Below are positions 63,387 through 64,000 of a DNA stretch of 64,000 nt, one piece after another (the stretch's first letter is position 1; the number at the start of each line of letters is the position of its first letter). The notes beneath the pieces are model-generated. The model saw only the letters and a program-made list of their open reading frames with translations, searched no databases and had not been told where the DNA came from. The DNA comes from Drosophila pseudoobscura. Lineage: Eukaryota > Arthropoda > Insecta > Diptera > Drosophilidae. Where the stretch lies: positions 13,516,001 to 13,580,000 of the forward strand of contig NC_046679.1 in NCBI RefSeq assembly GCF_009870125.1, given 5' to 3'. The position numbers and the translations under genes were made by a program.

Positions 63387-64000
63387 TCTAATGCTGTTCG
63401 TGTTTGTGCATATCTGTGCGTGTTCCGGCATGCGTTTATTTGTCTGCCTCATTGCCAGCTCCGGACCATTATCAGATTTTGTAATAGCTTTACGTTTATT
63501 ACTTTCTTTCGCTTTCTCCTCTTTGTTTTCTTCATCGCTGTCGTTTTTTTTTTCAATTTCATTCTGTGTCTTTGGTATTTTTGTTGGTTTTTTTTGCCTT
63601 ACTGCCTGGTCAGGGCTGCCAATCGCCCCGCCCCCCCTTACCACTTTTGGTAGCATCCCCTCGTAGCTCTTTGACTGGTGCTTGTTGATTTGCTGTTCCT
63701 GCTTGTTGTCGCGTCAATTAAAAATAAAGTCGGGTTCGGGGCTCAGGTTTTTTGTTTCCACAACGCCCACTACATACGAAAAGTGCACGGCAAGAAAAAC
63801 CATAGAAAAACTGCTGAAATTCACGGTACACCAAATATGCAGAAAATCAGCTGTCAAGCTAATATTCCTTATGCAAGATCAATTCTTTTTTTTGCAGTGT
63901 AGCCGGAAGCAACATATGTACGGTTATTTAGCCTCATCTCCTCTCTCAGTCACACACTGTTTCCGTGTGTGAGTGCTTGTTTGAGTGTGTTTGTTTTCTC

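Larger units (their letters stand above)
61370..64000. other. 3' flank and repeat-rich DNA to window end
   Basis: No supported gene. It holds TATACA repeats (61848-61884), ATCGT pentamers (61926-61950), CTCCTGCTCCTGG-type repeats near 62050-62150, CTGCTG near 63155-63230 and (CT)n at 63365-63386. A stretch near 62930-63050 has an initiator-like GTCAGTGTG and repeated GCTCTCTTAC/GAGAG units, which might be a promoter of a gene beyond the window. This is weak evidence. Confidence 0.45.

Noticed and set aside
62689-63666. A 325-codon open frame on the plus strand
   Set aside because: No ATG-linked domain, long poly-Ala, poly-Cys, Ser-Leu and Phe-rich runs that come from CTG and CT repeats. Both other frames and the opposite strand are also open in parts. 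Looks like open frame by composition.

Overview
This is animal, specifically Drosophila, genomic DNA. Genes are split by short GT-AG introns, UTRs and intergenic DNA are AT-rich with many CA/TG and CAG microsatellites, and fly housekeeping promoter motifs (Ohler motif 1 and motif 6, DRE) are visible. The proteins match fly genes that, as far as I remember, all lie on Muller element E (3R of D. melanogaster). Very long introns and many CAGAGC/TGGGTC hexamer runs would fit an obscura-group species, but that is a guess. There is no bacterial, phage or CRISPR content.

Layout. Nine protein-coding genes can be reconstructed exon by exon, with reading frame kept across every junction. (1) A trypsin-like serine protease, minus strand, cut by the left edge (1-578). 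(2) The 18S rRNA dimethyltransferase DIMT1/CG11837, minus (870-1910). (3) The novel-type protein kinase C Pkc98E, minus (coding 5923-10816, noncoding first exon to about 12530, probably a long AT-rich 3' UTR). (4) The splicing factor Slu7, plus (13032-14965), which shares a divergent promoter with Pkc98E. (5) Cpsf100, minus (15040-17377), tail to tail with Slu7. (6) The intronless beta4GalT7, plus (18713-19681). (7) An APMAP/strictosidine-synthase-like beta-propeller protein, plus (20328-21767). (8) The SCYL2-type pseudokinase CG1951, minus (22203-25087). (9) A small secreted DUF1091 protein, minus (26325-26968).

From 27 kb to 56 kb there is no convincing protein-coding gene. A promoter-like, splice-donor-bearing exon at about 30.99-31.36 kb is the best candidate for a remote 5' exon of the tenth gene, a fatty acyl-CoA reductase (probably waterproof, wat; coding 56459-61044, plus). 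That would give a first intron of about 25 kb, filled with microsatellites, hexamer repeats and a few degraded transposon-like patches. From 61.05 kb to the end is 3' flank and repeat-rich DNA, with a GAGA/CT-rich stretch near 63 kb.

Functionally the left half is a compact group of housekeeping genes (ribosome biogenesis, splicing, 3'-end processing, proteoglycan linker synthesis, clathrin traffic) around one signalling kinase. The right half is a single tissue-regulated lipid gene with a large non-coding domain. The best leads are the perfect inverted repeat of promoter motifs between Pkc98E and Slu7, a dispersed repeat lying about 110 bp upstream of two different start codons, and a diverged 159-bp direct duplication. 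No new multigene system was seen.
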